DNA of 64,000 nucleotides from Brugia malayi (GCF_000002995.4 NW_025062479.1:21758721-21822720); one strand, 5' to 3'. Positions 11,216 through 24,747 are shown, counted from the first letter of the stretch. Translations and numbers: made by a program. The notes: generated by a model not told the origin, from the letters alone.

Positions 11216-14200
11216 TTAAAAACCACCAAGTTTTCTTAAAAGACATGTAAATTGAAGCGCTCTCTTTGTACTGGTAACATCACACAAATTTATGAGTGGC
11301 AAATAGAGATCCAAATTGAAAGTCTGCGGATCAAGACGAGCCAAATTTAACATCTAGAAAAAATATCTGGTATAGTAATGATTTATGAAAGAACTTGCTG
11401 GAATGAAATAATTCAAGATAGCATGCTTGAATTTGCTAACTAGTCTTTTAGTTTAAATCTAAATTTACAAACCAGATCATGCGGCAGAAGTTCAATTATT
11501 CTTCGAGTAGCTGCATTCTGTGGTGCAGTAGCAAGCGATACCACAAAGTGATATATAAATGTGATTGTACTCTATAACAAATAACGAATAATTCCGCCTT
11601 GTCAAATTATGCATAACATAACCTCAAAGAAGATTATATATATACATATATATATCCGGTTGTGGGTAAAGAATTATTGTTAAATTTGCAGAAAACTTTA
11701 AGATTAAACAGTAAATTCTTATCTTTTCCAAAACAAAACATTTATCAAAAACCTTACAATTTCTCGGTCATCAGTGTGTAGCAATCTCTTCTTGACTTTT
11801 TTAGATCCGTTTAGAACTATATTAAATTTACCTTCAAATGTCCAGCTCTAGTCTCCCGAACAAATTTTTCAAAAATCACTAAAACAGAACGTTCAACAGG
11901 ATTTCCCTGGTCGGTTTCGGCATCGTCATCATCATCACCTAAAAAAAAAAAAAACCTAACCTCCTAAAGCAAGTTTGGAGATAAAATCTGAAGATCACGA
12001 TAGATAAGGGTCGAACAAAACCGAATTTAAGTATTATGACAAAGCACCAACTTCTTTTCCTTTCTGCGCAATCGCCTCTTACAATTCGTGTTTGTCGTTC
12101 TTTCTGCTGTCTCCAGTATGCATGCATAGCAAGTTGCAAACAGTGCACAAGGAATCGTGCAGACACTAATGCTTTTGGCTCTACGCAACCTAAAAATTAC
12201 GAAAATAAGTACAAATTTTGGGAAGAAATAAGAATTTTAGCAAAATCTTTCACCAAAATCGACGTTCTGTTCAAAGATATATTCAGTGATGCTTCGAGCA
12301 AAACTCAGCATGCAAGGCACCGGTGACATAATACCAGCAGCAAGACATAATTCACTAGCACACAACATTTCATCATTTGTCGACAACTTTAGCATCGCAT
12401 TTAACCAAACCTGAATAAGTTAACTTTTGCATCACTGTATTAAAGAAATCATAACAACTGTTACATATTCAATTACTAGATTTCGGGATTAGAGTAATAT
12501 TTGCTGATTATGAGTGCATAAGTAACAAAAATGACTACAGCCTTTAAAATATGAACACAAGACGACAATGCAACAAGTAAAAATGGATGAATTTTATCAG
12601 CTTGAAAAAACGAAGAATATATTTTTGAATTTATTTTCTAAATTTCTTGTTAACTGAAATGGAAATACCAACCATGCACCAATTCTCAACAACACCAGCC
12701 TTGTTACATCTGTCAACGAGTTGCAGAACATTGGGAGATCCCCATGCTTGTTGTCGAGCATAAGTAAATGCTTGTTTCAACATTTCTGCATCCGATGACT
12801 ATAAATGATGTGCTTAGGTGAAAGGGAAATTTTAAGCATTTTCTGCGAGATTAAAATAAATTCACGAAGGACAGAAAACCTGAGCGTTCGTAGCTGGTAA
12901 TGTAAATGGTACAGTAGGCAGTTTTCTCTTCGCACAATTTATGATCCATGTAAATCTCGGATCACGCAAGCGATCACAAATGGAAAGATCATCTAATGTG
13001 CGGCGACAAGTAGCTGATGTCAACACCATGCTTGAATATTAGCATACTTTAATTACAAAAAAAATTTTGCACTTTCATCAAATTTAAAATTATCAAATTC
13101 AAAAACCATATGCTATAGAACTGAATCAAACAGAACTAACATAGAATTTAAAAATAGAAAAATACCGTTCTTGTTGCGTATGATTCAGCTGGTGAGGATA
13201 CTCGAGAGCTCGAATGAAAGATTTCACCAGACTCTGACGTGGATTAGTTACAGGTTGTGAACACATCCACTGGACTAAGCAAACGATCATAAAATTAGCA
13301 TCATCTCGAAAAGCGTGCAGTACATTCTGCAATTTCTTTCAGTTACATAGCAAAAATGATAGATTATATATGATCTTAAATTGATTATATAAATGATTAC
13401 CGAATAAATACACATTTGGAATATTTGCTTTAAAATTTAGTCGTTAATTTGGTGTGTTAAAATCGAATTTTTTTTTTTTTTTTTTGAACTCAAGAATTAC
13501 ATCAAGAATGAAAGTGATATAGATCACAGTTCATATCACAAACGTATATTTACTCTCTTCACTTATTTAAAACATCCAAAATCCTCCAATTATAACAAAT
13601 GTAGTTACCTTAATATTTTCATGAAGATGCTCATAATTTTCAAATTTCGTCATCCTGAAGTCGTCCAAAAGAATCTCGCCAATAACTGGTACAAAATCAA
13701 CCAATTCAGCATAATTCACTCTGTAAAATAAAGAAGTGTAAATTGATATTAAATTTTTGTTTAAAACTTCAATTCATAATGCATTTATACAATTAAAAAT
13801 TGAAGCATTTTGCATGGCTCTTTATTTAAAGTGTAACTCACGTTCTTGGATCCCAGAACGGTTGTGCACGTTTCAACATATTAACGCGATCAACAAATGT
13901 TGCCTTTTGTTCATTAGTATAAGCATTTGATAGACTGCAACTATCAGCTGCTGTCCAACCGTATTGTGATGCAAATTTATAGAAGCATGACTGGGTATTG
14001 TCCATTCCACGAACAGTCCCATTTACCAGCTCGCTAGGTCGCTATAAAAAAAGTAGCACTACTTTTAAATTATTACAATAACTTTAACAACAAACACATC
14101 AATCATCAAATACACAAATTCTTTCGGACACACACTGAAAAATAATTTAAAATGGAAATTATTGACCAGATCATCATATATGAATCGAATCCTGGTTAGT

Positions 14201-17200
14201 AAGATAAATGAAAGGTTAAAAGCAAGAGCGCGTTGACGTTCGTCATCCATATCCAAACCCTCTGCTGGTCGTTCACTTTGTCCGTTTATCCTATAAAAAA
14301 TCAAATGAGATTGTATAAAAAAAATTATTGCTAAATAAAGCACAGTCCTCCGCACGGCCATAATGATCAAAACTAAGTAGAAAGCAAAACTAGCTCCGAA
14401 AAAAAAAAAAAAAAAATAAAAAGAATAGAACTTACATTGCAAGTTTTGAACTGAAATAGGTCAAATTACCATCGGCACAAAATGATGCACAAACAGAATC
14501 AAATGTAAAAAGTCCTCCGCTACCACTGGCAAGTTTCAAGAGTACATTTATTACAGCATTATTAGGTTGCCTCAATATCTGAAATTGAATTCCTATAACA
14601 AATTTTTTATACTACACCATAAAAAAGACAAAAATAAGGACATAAAATAAACCTTATCTACAGCCATTTTAGCTGAATTTGCTCGCAATATAAGTGGCTG
14701 ATGTACAGGTGTGGTGGAAGTTTGTGCAAGCATCTGGAAAAGCTCCGGCCAATACTGAGATCTGTAAAATCCAAGATGAATGGACATGACTCAACTCAAG
14801 ATTGAAATCTCTCTCCAAAGAAAACTTCAAATCTCAAGCATATATAGTTGTCCATAGTTAATTCCTGACTGACGATAACAATAACTAAGATTACCGTTTA
14901 CACCAAAATACTGATATACTAATAAAGTATGCTTTACAAACATACAGCATTTAGCACGATCATGGGAATTCTTAATTTCTCACTGCTGTGGCTATAGCGT
15001 TTTGAAAAAAAAAAAAAAAAAATGCTCAAAAGTAGTTACAGTTAAGTAAAAAATGAGGGATAAAGATACAGGTTAAGTTAATAAAATCAACAAAATTTAT
15101 AATATTCATGTGTTGTATTTCATTTTTATTTTAAATACCTTTTTTCGAGCAAATTTTTCAAAACGCTCTCATCGATAACACCTGCTGCTGCCATTTGTTC
15201 TAGTAGATGTTGGAATGTATTTGTTTTCGTTTTCATATCTACCTGAAAAGTATTACTGTAACTACGGTTTTTTTATAGTGGATACACAAATTTTTTTTGT
15301 GTTGGGAGATTTCAAAAATATCTGGCACTACAGCATTATTACGAGCAGCAAATAGCAATAATTTACTCGCCAATTTTCTGCATATTAAATAATTTCCTAC
15401 AACAAAACTAATGTAATTTATAACATTTAATATAAGTTGGGATTTACCTGATTCAAAAGTGTTTTATTATCACAAATAGTATCCAGTGCAGTGATCAAGT
15501 CGTCAAGTGGAGCGCCAAGAAGTAGCAGGTGTTTGACAATCTGTGGAAGTTTCACATAATAAAATGCTTGTGATGCTACAAGCTCTTCACCTAATGATTC
15601 TTTAGCATCAAGCTGAAAAATAATTGAAATTTCTATATTGTTTACTTATTTGTATGTATATTAACATATTACAGGCATTATATCATCCTAATGCAACTGC
15701 ATAAATCAACCATAATAACAATAATAATGCAAACCGCACCATTATTAGCAAGGATGCCCGTATCATATCCTCAAACATTTTTGGAAATGGAAATTCAAGA
15801 ATTTCAGCAAGTTCGAAAAAAAAATCCGCCATTTGATCTACTTTTTTCGTCATTCTGAATCCTTCGAAAACCGAAACCAACGTCAGAATTGCTGGGTGTG
15901 ACTACAAATTAATTCTCTGGAAACCTTGATATGAACAATCGATTAACTATCTAGCTTATCTAGCATATTAAAAACTTCTAAACTGATTGGCGAAATAATA
16001 TCTCGCTTAGTAATTGTGACTTAAAAGTGACTCAATGGTAAACACACCATGAATAAATGACACCCTCAATAAGTCAGAGGTGCGCTACCTGCTTGACTAA
16101 GCCACCAAGATTGTCTTCAATTCGTTCTGCTGGTGATGCACCAAATTGCTGCAAAGCTTCAATCATCGTTTTCAACTCCTCACAATCAGGATAACTTTGC
16201 GCAAATGAAACAGCAGCTTCGACTACATAATTTACACTTTCTGAAAACAGATATTTAGATTCAGTGTTAGATGAGATAAGCTAAATTAAAATGACCCAAC
16301 TAAAACGACCAAAGTTAAAGTGATCCCAATAAAAAGTACATGACATCTATATTCTAAACATCTGAACAGATAAATGAAATTTTTTTGACTAGAAACTTGT
16401 TATTTTAAATGTCTTTAGTCCATTAACCAAAAACAGTTCAGTTCATCAAATCATTCATAGCACTAACCTGCGCCAATGTGTTCATGAATGTACAACAGAG
16501 CACGAACAAACTTGCTATTTGCATATGCACAAGCACAGTGGATAAGCGCTTGAGTGCTTCGTTTATTTTCATTTTTTAAGGAGTATTCCAAAGCCAATAA
16601 GCACCAATTTAGAACAGTCATCAATGATCCCGACAATTCCACACATTCTTTCTCCGATGTGTAATTGCACCTAGGAAATAATTCTTAATTCATAGAATTA
16701 GAAATGCACTGCTACATTCTCGTTGGGACATCAGAAATTGAAAGCTTATAACATTGCAATATCTGAAACATTACTTCAGTAATGGAACTGAATTCCGTAA
16801 AATCGTTGCCAGAGCTTCAATGCAGTATTCACGTGAAAACTGCCGAAACTCAGCGATCACTTCAATGAAAACAGCCCATCGAAGTACCTAGAAATTAGAA
16901 AACTTTGAAAAAAAGGCAAATGAAATAAATTTGATCTGAAAAAGAATTTTATTTAACAATATCTCAGTGGTCTAAAAAAAGTCAAAAACATGCAATGAAA
17001 CAAATTTAGTGATCTGTTGAAGTAGCCAGAAAACTGAAAAAGATTTAAAGATCAAAAACAAAATAGTATACCTCTGCTTTCACCAATGCTTCCAGACAGG
17101 AAAGCATTCGTTGATCAGGTGTCACTGATGCCGTAGCAAAACGAAGAAGCATTGCTAAATTTGTCATGGACAACAAATGAGATACAATAAATTACAAAAA

Positions 17201-17596
17201 TTCCTTACTCTTTGCCATCTTGCGCTATTTTATTTAAAACAATACCAGTGTTGTCGGATATATTAATATTAAATATTTTTAAGAAATTTTGCGTTTTGTT
17301 TTGCATTTCGTGTCAGTTCAACTATAGCACAAACGCTCATATTCATGAATGTTTGTTTGTTTACATTCATCCATATGTATACTCTTGACATAACTAATTC
17401 CAAATTAAAACTTAAGTATTAAAAATTTACAAGCGATGGCTCTGCATTGCTGTTCATTGCAACCAGATGTTATTATGCGCTTTTTCAAGACAGCACCGAA
17501 TTCAGTTGATGATAATCCTTCAGCATGAGCACGGGTTACCAGGCTTGTTACCCAGCTTACATCCGTCTGTTGTTTGTCCTCATTTATCACTCCCAT
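11216..17596 (-). CDS. lin-25: Mediator subunit LIN-25 / MED24
   Basis: This gene has about 22 exons read from high to low coordinates: 17596-17431, 17154-17072, 16887-16775, 16670-16468, 16240-16089, 15901-15740, 15612-15448, 15242-15139, 14761-14653, 14578-14436, 14290-~14134, 14041-13842, 13720-13609, 13326-13166, 13030-12880, 12798-12673, 12410-12254, 12189-12083, ~11938-11832, ~11816-11758, 11571-11473 and 11353-11216. Reading phase closes at every junction except two: the end of exon 11, and the joins between 12083 and 11758. Collinear matches to animal MED24, judged from memory, include EFRQFSREYCIEALATILR, the exon holding YYVKLPQIVKHLLLLG, and near the end HFVVSLATAPQNAATRR. MED24 is a tail-module subunit of Mediator, which links transcription factors to RNA polymerase II; C. 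elegans LIN-25 acts with SUR-2/MED23 in vulval induction. The start MGVINEDKQQ begins a frame that fits the MED24 N-terminus. The last exon ends LLRKLGGF. Confidence 0.88.
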
Positions 17597-17982
17597 TAAG
17601 ATACATGTAAACTGAAATTAACTGACATTAATGTCATTTACTTACATCGTTGGTAAATTCCAAACTAAATGCAAGCATTATGTTTAAACATATGATATTT
17701 AAATAGTTCCAACCGAGCAACTTTTAGTCCATTTCAGCTACTCCACATTACATACTACTTAAATAACCAGTAAAATAGCCTAGTATCTCTACAATTTCTT
17801 GCCTCACTTTACCTCATCACTCCCCGCAACTTACCCAACCCGAAATATCAGGTACACCAACTTGCTTATTTCCAGAGATTCAGGTTTAATCCCCTAGCGA
17901 TGAGTGATACAACGAAGATACTATGAAAAACCCCGGTTTCACGTCGAACTTTTAGTGAATTTGTCCTAGAAAAATCACTTCA
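17597..17982. other. Upstream flank of lin-25
   Basis: No exon is supported. This is presumably the lin-25 promoter and 5' UTR. A moderately GC-richer patch lies at 17800-17960, with no motif I can name. Confidence 0.4.
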
Positions 17983-18144
17983 GTAGCATGGAAGACATGG
18001 AAGTCTCACGCATTTTAGATTCCAATAGCACAGAGAACACGGAAGTCTCACGCATTTTAGATTCCAATAGCACAGAGAACACGGAAGTCTCACGCATTTT
18101 AGATTCCAATAGCACAGAGAACACGGAAGTCTCACGCATTTTAG
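17983..18144. repeat. 42-bp tandem repeat, about 3.9 copies
   Basis: The unit begins AAGTCTCACGCATTTTAGAT and recurs at 18001, 18043, 18085 and 18127, an exact 42-base period. A diverged partial copy precedes it (TAGCATGGAAGACATGG against TAGCACAGAGAACACGG), and the last copy breaks off after CATTTTAGG. The three internal copies are virtually identical. Because 42 is a multiple of three, the minus strand carries an open frame repeating 14 residues (LKCVRLPCSLCYWN), but no splice or start context supports translation. Confidence 0.95.
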
Positions 18145-21100
18145 GTTCGCGCTTAAATAATTAATAGTTGTCAAGTCAGCGATAACTGTGATTACAAACA
18201 AGAAAATCTTAAAATTACGAAAGTTGTTAGACCATTAATTGGATGTAAATTAAATTTCATAAAGATTCAAATCAGTGAAAGTAACAAATCAATTTTCTGA
18301 AAACTCATTTTCAGGAAATTCACTTCACAAATTTTATCTACTATTTACCAATTGTTCCTTTCTCCGGAAACGTCTTTTCTATTCTCTCTCTCTCTCTCTC
18401 TCTTTCTTTGCTTCACATCAATTCTTCTTATGATATCCATTATTTCATTTAATCATCTAAAATTTCCTGACTTCATAAAATATGCTGCTCAAGAATTCCA
18501 GTTCTTCCTGATTGTTTTTTAGAAAGCAAAAAACAGTTCAGGAAAATCGGAAGGAAGATTTGTTTACTTTCAGGATCTAGTCAAAATACAATGTTTACTT
18601 TACTACTTCATGAATCATTGGTTAGTTATGTTTAGTGAAAGTAGAAAAAGGGAAGTTACATGAGATCTGATATAAAATAAAAATATTACGCCATATTTCC
18701 TGTACATTATCCTCAGGAATCGGTTCTGCTATCGTAGCCGTTGCATCAAATTCCGGAAGTAATCCTTACGTCAATTTGTATACCATTATTATTCACGCAT
18801 TTTTAATTGTGATTGTTTATATTTTAACGAAACTATCAATCAACATTAGTCTACTGTTACAGTCTATTTTATTTCAAATGTTATTCATATCAAATAATTT
18901 TAGAAGTGTTTTAAGTCATAGCGTAGAAAGCGTTAAGTAAAATAAAAAATAAAAGTATAAAAATATCATCGTGAGATATTGCTTTGACAAAAAGGTTATA
19001 ATAAGCAGAAAAATCAATCTTCGGAAAATCAAAAATCACATTTGCAGACAAAGTTAGAATGAATGCCCGCAATTTAGAATGACAGTTATTTTAGTTTAAT
19101 TAATGTTAATGAGGTCATATGTTGACGCCACTGATTATTCTCTCCATCTGATCATTCCAAAAATTTCCAAAAATGAAAATTACTTCACAGAGTGCATTAC
19201 AGTAATCGGCAACTTCACACAGCGATTAATTATGGATAATCTAATTAAGGCGACGGCTAGTCTTACATTAAATTATTATTTCTTTTTTCAAGTCTGAGAA
19301 TTACTTTTCTAATTGATTCACTCGTCACTCAGGATTACCTAATATGTGGTCATTTTCGCTTCTTTGTTTAAAGATGTCTAAAGGTAAAAGACATTTTCCA
19401 TATTGCTTTTCATCAGAGTGACGCCAGTCACAATCACTTCAAAATACTTTTTCATTTGGTTTAATGCTTTCATCCGTGTAAATATTCCACTCATTTCTTC
19501 TTTATATTTTATATTTCATATTCAATTTACGTAACTACTGCGTGATTTACGTTATTTAATCATAATTGATGAAATATCTCTACACTCAATTATAAAATTT
19601 ATTGAACAATTCCTTCTATAATTAATAAATAGTATTTCAAATTTTAAGTTTTAATCACAGAATAGCAAATTATATTCCAATTTTGAAATTATGGAATTTA
19701 TTAATTTAACTACAAAACTTTTTTTCTTCTTCTCCAAATAGAATTTCATCAGTGTGAAGAGCAATATGATATATACTGGTTGGTAAAGTTCAGTTAAAAT
19801 TTAATTTTAAAAAATTAAAATTAGTATGAAATTAGCAAAGTAGCATTTGTATTTAAATTGATTGCTATATTTTTATATTCTAATGTGTTCCCCAAACTTA
19901 AATTTCTGGTGATTATCTGAAATCGTTGAATAAATGATATTTGAGTATTATTTCTATGCCAAAGATTTAGTTATCGATTTCTATCATCATAGTGCTCTCA
20001 ATTCATCCTTCGATTTCTATTTCATATATCTTTTTACTTTCCACCAACCTAATAATTTGCATTGAAAAGTACGGTGTCGTCTATAGCAGTAGCCGGACTT
20101 GCATAACGAATTCATAACGAATACCACCTGCAGCCATTTTTCGAGGTCATGAAATTTGAGATGGAACGGGATAATCTGAAAATTGTTAGCCATCAAGGAT
20201 ATTTTTCCATTTCATTTCCTTCTCTCCTCTTCAATACAGCTCTTCATTAACACATTTTAGCTGGAGCAGAATATTACAGTGCTAAATGAAATCAGAATTT
20301 TGTACAAAACTAAATTTTGTTTTAAATTCGAGAATTTATAAAGTTTTCTTTTTAAAAGTTTTAAAATGTATTATAATGCATATCTTAGTAACTATCAATA
20401 ATCTCTCTTTCTATCAATAATCTCAGAGATTTTCAATTAATACAAATTAATTGTCAAACTATCATCCGGATAATTCAACCGTATTTAACTTTACGTTCCC
20501 TTATGCAACAATTAACATCATCACAATGTTCTTTTGAAATTTCAAAGTCGCAAAACCTTTTATGTTTTAGGTGAAATATTTGTCATTTGTCAAAAAGCGT
20601 CACGTTGACAATGACTGCTAAAAAGGTGTGAGCAATTATCAATTTTCGATTAGAGGCGCATCCATTCATCGCTCTCAGATCAGCGATATCGATAGCGAAT
20701 CATTTTATTCTCAAAAGTTACCTTCTCTCTCTACCTGTATGATTCGAAGAGGTTATCACACCTGCATTTATGCCATATGCTAACATCAAAGACATTCCTG
20801 CCTCAATCAACTTGCACCTTTTATAGATACTAGTGCAAATTGTTCGACCAATTAAGAGTTCCCTAATTTTGCTGCAGTCGGATTATCCATTAATTTACCT
20901 CTTCATGTCACTCAGGAATGTTACTTTGATATGATCAGAAATAATGATAACGTGTCTGACACATTGGTACTAACTTTGACAAGTGAAATTCATGAAAAGA
21001 CAATTGCTTAATGATTACTTAAGCAGGTGGATGATATATTTTTTTATGGGATTCAATCAGATTTACAATTTCAAAAATAGTTTAAGACTTTTTTTTTTTT

Positions 21101-22483
21101 ACATAGCTCTAATTCCGGATAATCAATTTAATCGGTGTATATTTGCATTTTCTTTTGACTTCAAAACATTTCACTTTTTTCCATTAATATATTCTCGTAT
21201 CTCTTCTCTTTTCTTTTCCCATCGCATATTTAAATTCTTAGCTTTTTTTTTTGCTATCGTAAATTTACTTTTCTTTCTTGTAGTAACTTTTTTTTTTTTC
21301 TAAATGTGAACATTTGAAATAAATCCACAATACTTTAACTTAATGTAAATGTTATTTCAAGCTTAAAATTAGTTTGAAAATGTATTCACTTATCTTCGGT
21401 ATAGCTAAAAGAATGGAAAATGGATTTAACAAAATGCCAAATTTGGAAAATATTTACAACTATTAACAATGTTCTTCTGGTCATCATCTCAAACTACAAT
21501 ACCAAAGTAAATTTATAAAAGTTATATTTTCCGGATAGTATTATCCACTCAAAATCATACCATAAACAAAGGTCAATTCGTCGTTCAGTGACGTGTAAAC
21601 GGATATGAATGCCGCTGATATGCACCGCAGGGGTACCTTACTACAACCATTGTTTCGTTACAGGTGAAAAAAAACCAGTAATCATCTACTACTAACAGCT
21701 ATTTCGTTAGAGAAATTTAATAAGTAGTACCTTAGTACCTACTGTCATTTTACTAAGGTATTAATCTCCTTTTCGTTATACCATCAATCACCATCGTATC
21801 AGATAAGCCTTATTTACTGTATTACGTAAGTAATGATGATTCGTAAATAAATTTATAATTGATTGTAAGGTAAATGCAATGAAACCGACATAATTCTATA
21901 CAATCACAAAATGTTTTTTCTTTAATTACAAAAAAAAAAAAAAAAATTTTACAATAAAAAAATATATATTTTTTTTTTACAAAATAATACAATTTCGACA
22001 CCAAAAAATTGATTAATTGGAAAAAAAAAATTCACAGTTAGCAATTTCTTGTCAAACTGTTAAATTGTTAATATTTTGTCTCTTTTTTAGCTTTTATTTG
22101 AATTAAAAGAAAAGAAAAAAAAAATAGCATAATTTCTTTAAGCAACTGTAAATTATTTTTTTCCATTAACTCTTAATTAGTACTCCAAATTATACAATTT
22201 GATATTACCAGGTTTTTTTCTGATTTAATTTACTTCATTTTTCTTTATTATATCCTAATAAAGTGGTAAAATTTAAAATTATTTATAAAAATGCGTACTT
22301 TTTAAAATAATTGATAATATGTGATATTTCACTTCAAAATATACTTTCTTTTTTACCATTCCGTGAGAATTCATTTATTGATCCTAGAACATTGGCATTT
22401 CATTTAAATTTCACTGTGGCCAACATCTATTACTTATCATTTAGAAGCTTGATGACTTTATATGAATATTAAATTACTTCAAA
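18145..22483. other. Intergenic region between lin-25 and the second homeobox gene
   Basis: I find no supported exon in these 4.3 kb. Content includes a CT microsatellite at about 18383-18403, a GC-balanced block at 20070-20175, a second at 20640-20700 with overlapping GATATCGATAGCGA-like sequence, and a third at 21570-21660 ending TTTCGTTACAG. These non-repetitive islands in AT-rich DNA are plausible enhancers of the downstream homeobox gene, but this is inference from composition only. Confidence 0.45.
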
Positions 22484-22583
22484 GTCGTACTTAGATGTCG
22501 TACATTGTCATACGGTGTCGTACGATATACCTTTGGGCGTGGTCGACAAACGCGCCCCACTCAATCATTTTGTCCTGGGCGTG
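22484..22583. promoter_or_regulatory. GC-rich motif cluster upstream of second homeobox gene
   Basis: Three copies of GTCGTAC lie at 22484, 22498 and 22517. They are followed by a KLF/Sp-type GC box GGGCGTGG at 22535-22542, CGCGCCCC at 22551-22558 and GGGCGTG at 22577-22583. The block stands out from surrounding AT-rich DNA about 450-550 bases before the start codon at 23032. A promoter or enhancer role is inferred from motif density and position. Confidence 0.45.
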
Positions 22584-23031
22584 TCTGCTTTGATTGTAGG
22601 ATTCGATGAATCAAAAAAATTATTTTAGCTTAAGAATTATTCATAAAAAAAAAAGCATAGATCAGAGGTTATCTCATAAGATCTATCACGATTTTATTTA
22701 CTTTTATTTTTAAAACAAAAATATTCTTAAAAATAAAAAAAAAAAATATTAATAAATTTTTTGCTTTTTTCTTTTTCCTCTTTCTATTTTCAACTTTAAG
22801 ACGCATTTCTCCATTGGTAAATAGTGAAATGTTTACTGATTCGTATTTCTTATGTTATTCTCAATTAATGAATTCCAGAATGAATTTTAAAATAGAGAAA
22901 CGAATTATTTCACTTTTAAATAATAAAACTTCCATTCGTCCAAATTTTTGAAATATTTCAAAATGTGTTTGTTTCAGGAAAATTTTAGAAAAAGCATTAC
23001 ATTTTCATTACAGTAATATTAATGTAAATCG

Positions 23032-24747
23032 ATGGTTAGTAATGGTCCATACCCATACAATATTTTTGGACCACAACCGTCGTTTGCATATTCTTCGACA
23101 CCTGTGTTCCCGGGATATCTAAATCCACCAGCCAATACTACAACTAAGTAATTTTTCCACATTTGTAATATCTAAAAAAAAAAAAAAAAAAATGATGAAA
23201 AAGTAAGAACTAAGAAGAATTGGATCATTTTGCTTATTAAAATATAAAATTTAAATTTAGTGATCAAAATCGTAAAGCAACTGGACGACGGGAACGGACA
23301 ACATTTAATCCTATGCAACTTTCTTATCTAGAATCAGTGTTTAAGCAAACTCATTATCCGGATGTTTATCATCGTGAGCAAATTGCGGAAAAAATTGGAC
23401 TTCAAGAATCTCGAATTCAAGTATAGTGATTCTTGGTTGTTTGCTTAATTTTCGTTGTTAACATGGATATAAGTTAAATTTTAATTCTTTTTACAATTTT
23501 AGTTTAATTCACTTCAGGAATTTTTCATCCTGCCGGAAACAAGTAATGTAATTTCGATTTATTTTATAGCTTTGTAATATTATTTCATACAAAAGGTATG
23601 GTTTAAAAATCGCCGAGCAAAAGATCGACAGCAGAAACGGATGATGCAAGCGCGACATAATCATGATCGATGTAGCAGTCATACACCTCCACCAGAACCT
23701 AACAAAGGTGAATCGAGTGCACAGAAGAGTATTTCACCGCTTGTAATCCCGGGTACTGCAGAATTTAATCTGAAAACTGCAAATAGGTAAAATTAATTTT
23801 CATTTAAAATTCCTACAAGTTATACAAATCAGCAATTTTCTACTCATAGGTATCACTTGTGAAGTTTTTTTGAACTGATAGCATTGTGAGTGTAATTCAA
23901 AAATTTTTAAAATTGAAAATTATTAAAAGTTAATTTTGCAGTTCTGGAAATACAGTGAAGGAAGAGTATCCATTGAGAGCGGTATGTCAAACACATACTG
24001 CAAATTTAGCTGGTATGTTCATTTTGTTTACAAATTGAATATTTCATATTTCTGGCATTTTAATTAGTTAGAGAGAGGTATTTTTAACACTCAAAAGTTT
24101 ATTTATTTCGATTCATTATAGTCTTTTGATTTTGAACCTTTTGATCTTATTCATTCAGGACTGTTGATCGATTGATACCAGATATTTAAGAGAGAAATAA
24201 TTTAGTTAACAAAAATTCAATATAGCTAAGAAATTTTCAATAGCAATGAGAAAGAGTTAGACTTTTATTTGATAATTGTTTAAGTAGAAACTGGTTTATC
24301 AGGTGATAAACCAAGAAGATTTCCTTTTGCTTTATAATTGAATCAATTAATTTACTGATTTTATTGATTGAATCAAATATCACTTACAAATATTTTTTCT
24401 CACTGATTGGCCATTTAAAGTAGCAAGAAATGATAGATAAATCAAGTGAAAAATAAATTTAAAAAATTGTGATAAATTTGCATAAAACGAGATTGTAAAC
24501 CATTTTTATTTCAGGTTGGTCGTCAGCGTATTCATTAGGTGCACAACCTGCGGCTGCATATATGCCTGGTGCAAGTCATCCGCATGCTGCATGCGGATTT
24601 AGTTTTAGTGGTACCGGCGCACCTCCATACTATCCATACCAGAGTGATATTTATAATCCTTATGCTCAAAGTAGTGCCGCTGCGGCAACCTATTCGTATC
24701 CGCCAATGTTCAATCCGCTCAGTAATGATTTACAAAGGCCTAGCTAG
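23032..24747 (+). CDS. Second OTX-class K50 homeobox transcription factor (ceh-36/ceh-37-like)
   Basis: Five exons close in phase: 23032-23147, 23261-23420, 23596-23786, 23942-24012 and 24515-24747, giving about 256 residues. The homeodomain is at about residues 47-106 and contains [19 protein letters not shown], the THYPDV motif shared with the first copy, and [13 protein letters not shown], with Lys50 at about residue 96. An intron splits the homeodomain at the same place as in the gene at 6342, directly before VWFKNRR, so the two are paralogues. The tail is Pro/Ala/Tyr-rich ([20 protein letters not shown]). A T-rich stretch ending TTACAG at 23013, 18 bases before the ATG, could be a spliced-leader acceptor. 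The leader is short and begins [13 protein letters not shown]. Its homeodomain differs more from the first copy than expected for a recent duplicate, which suggests an old pair. The function is nuclear transcription control; orthology to a single C. elegans gene is not settled. Confidence 0.92.

Noticed and set aside
16050..16110. tRNA-like sequence on the minus strand (TAGTCAAGCAGGTAGCGC resembling an A box)
   Set aside because: It straddles the end of lin-25 exon 5, lacks a proper anticodon stem and has no B box.
17980..18201. 73-codon frame with a 14-residue repeat
   Set aside because: It is the translation of the 42-bp tandem repeat, with no promoter, splice or family support.
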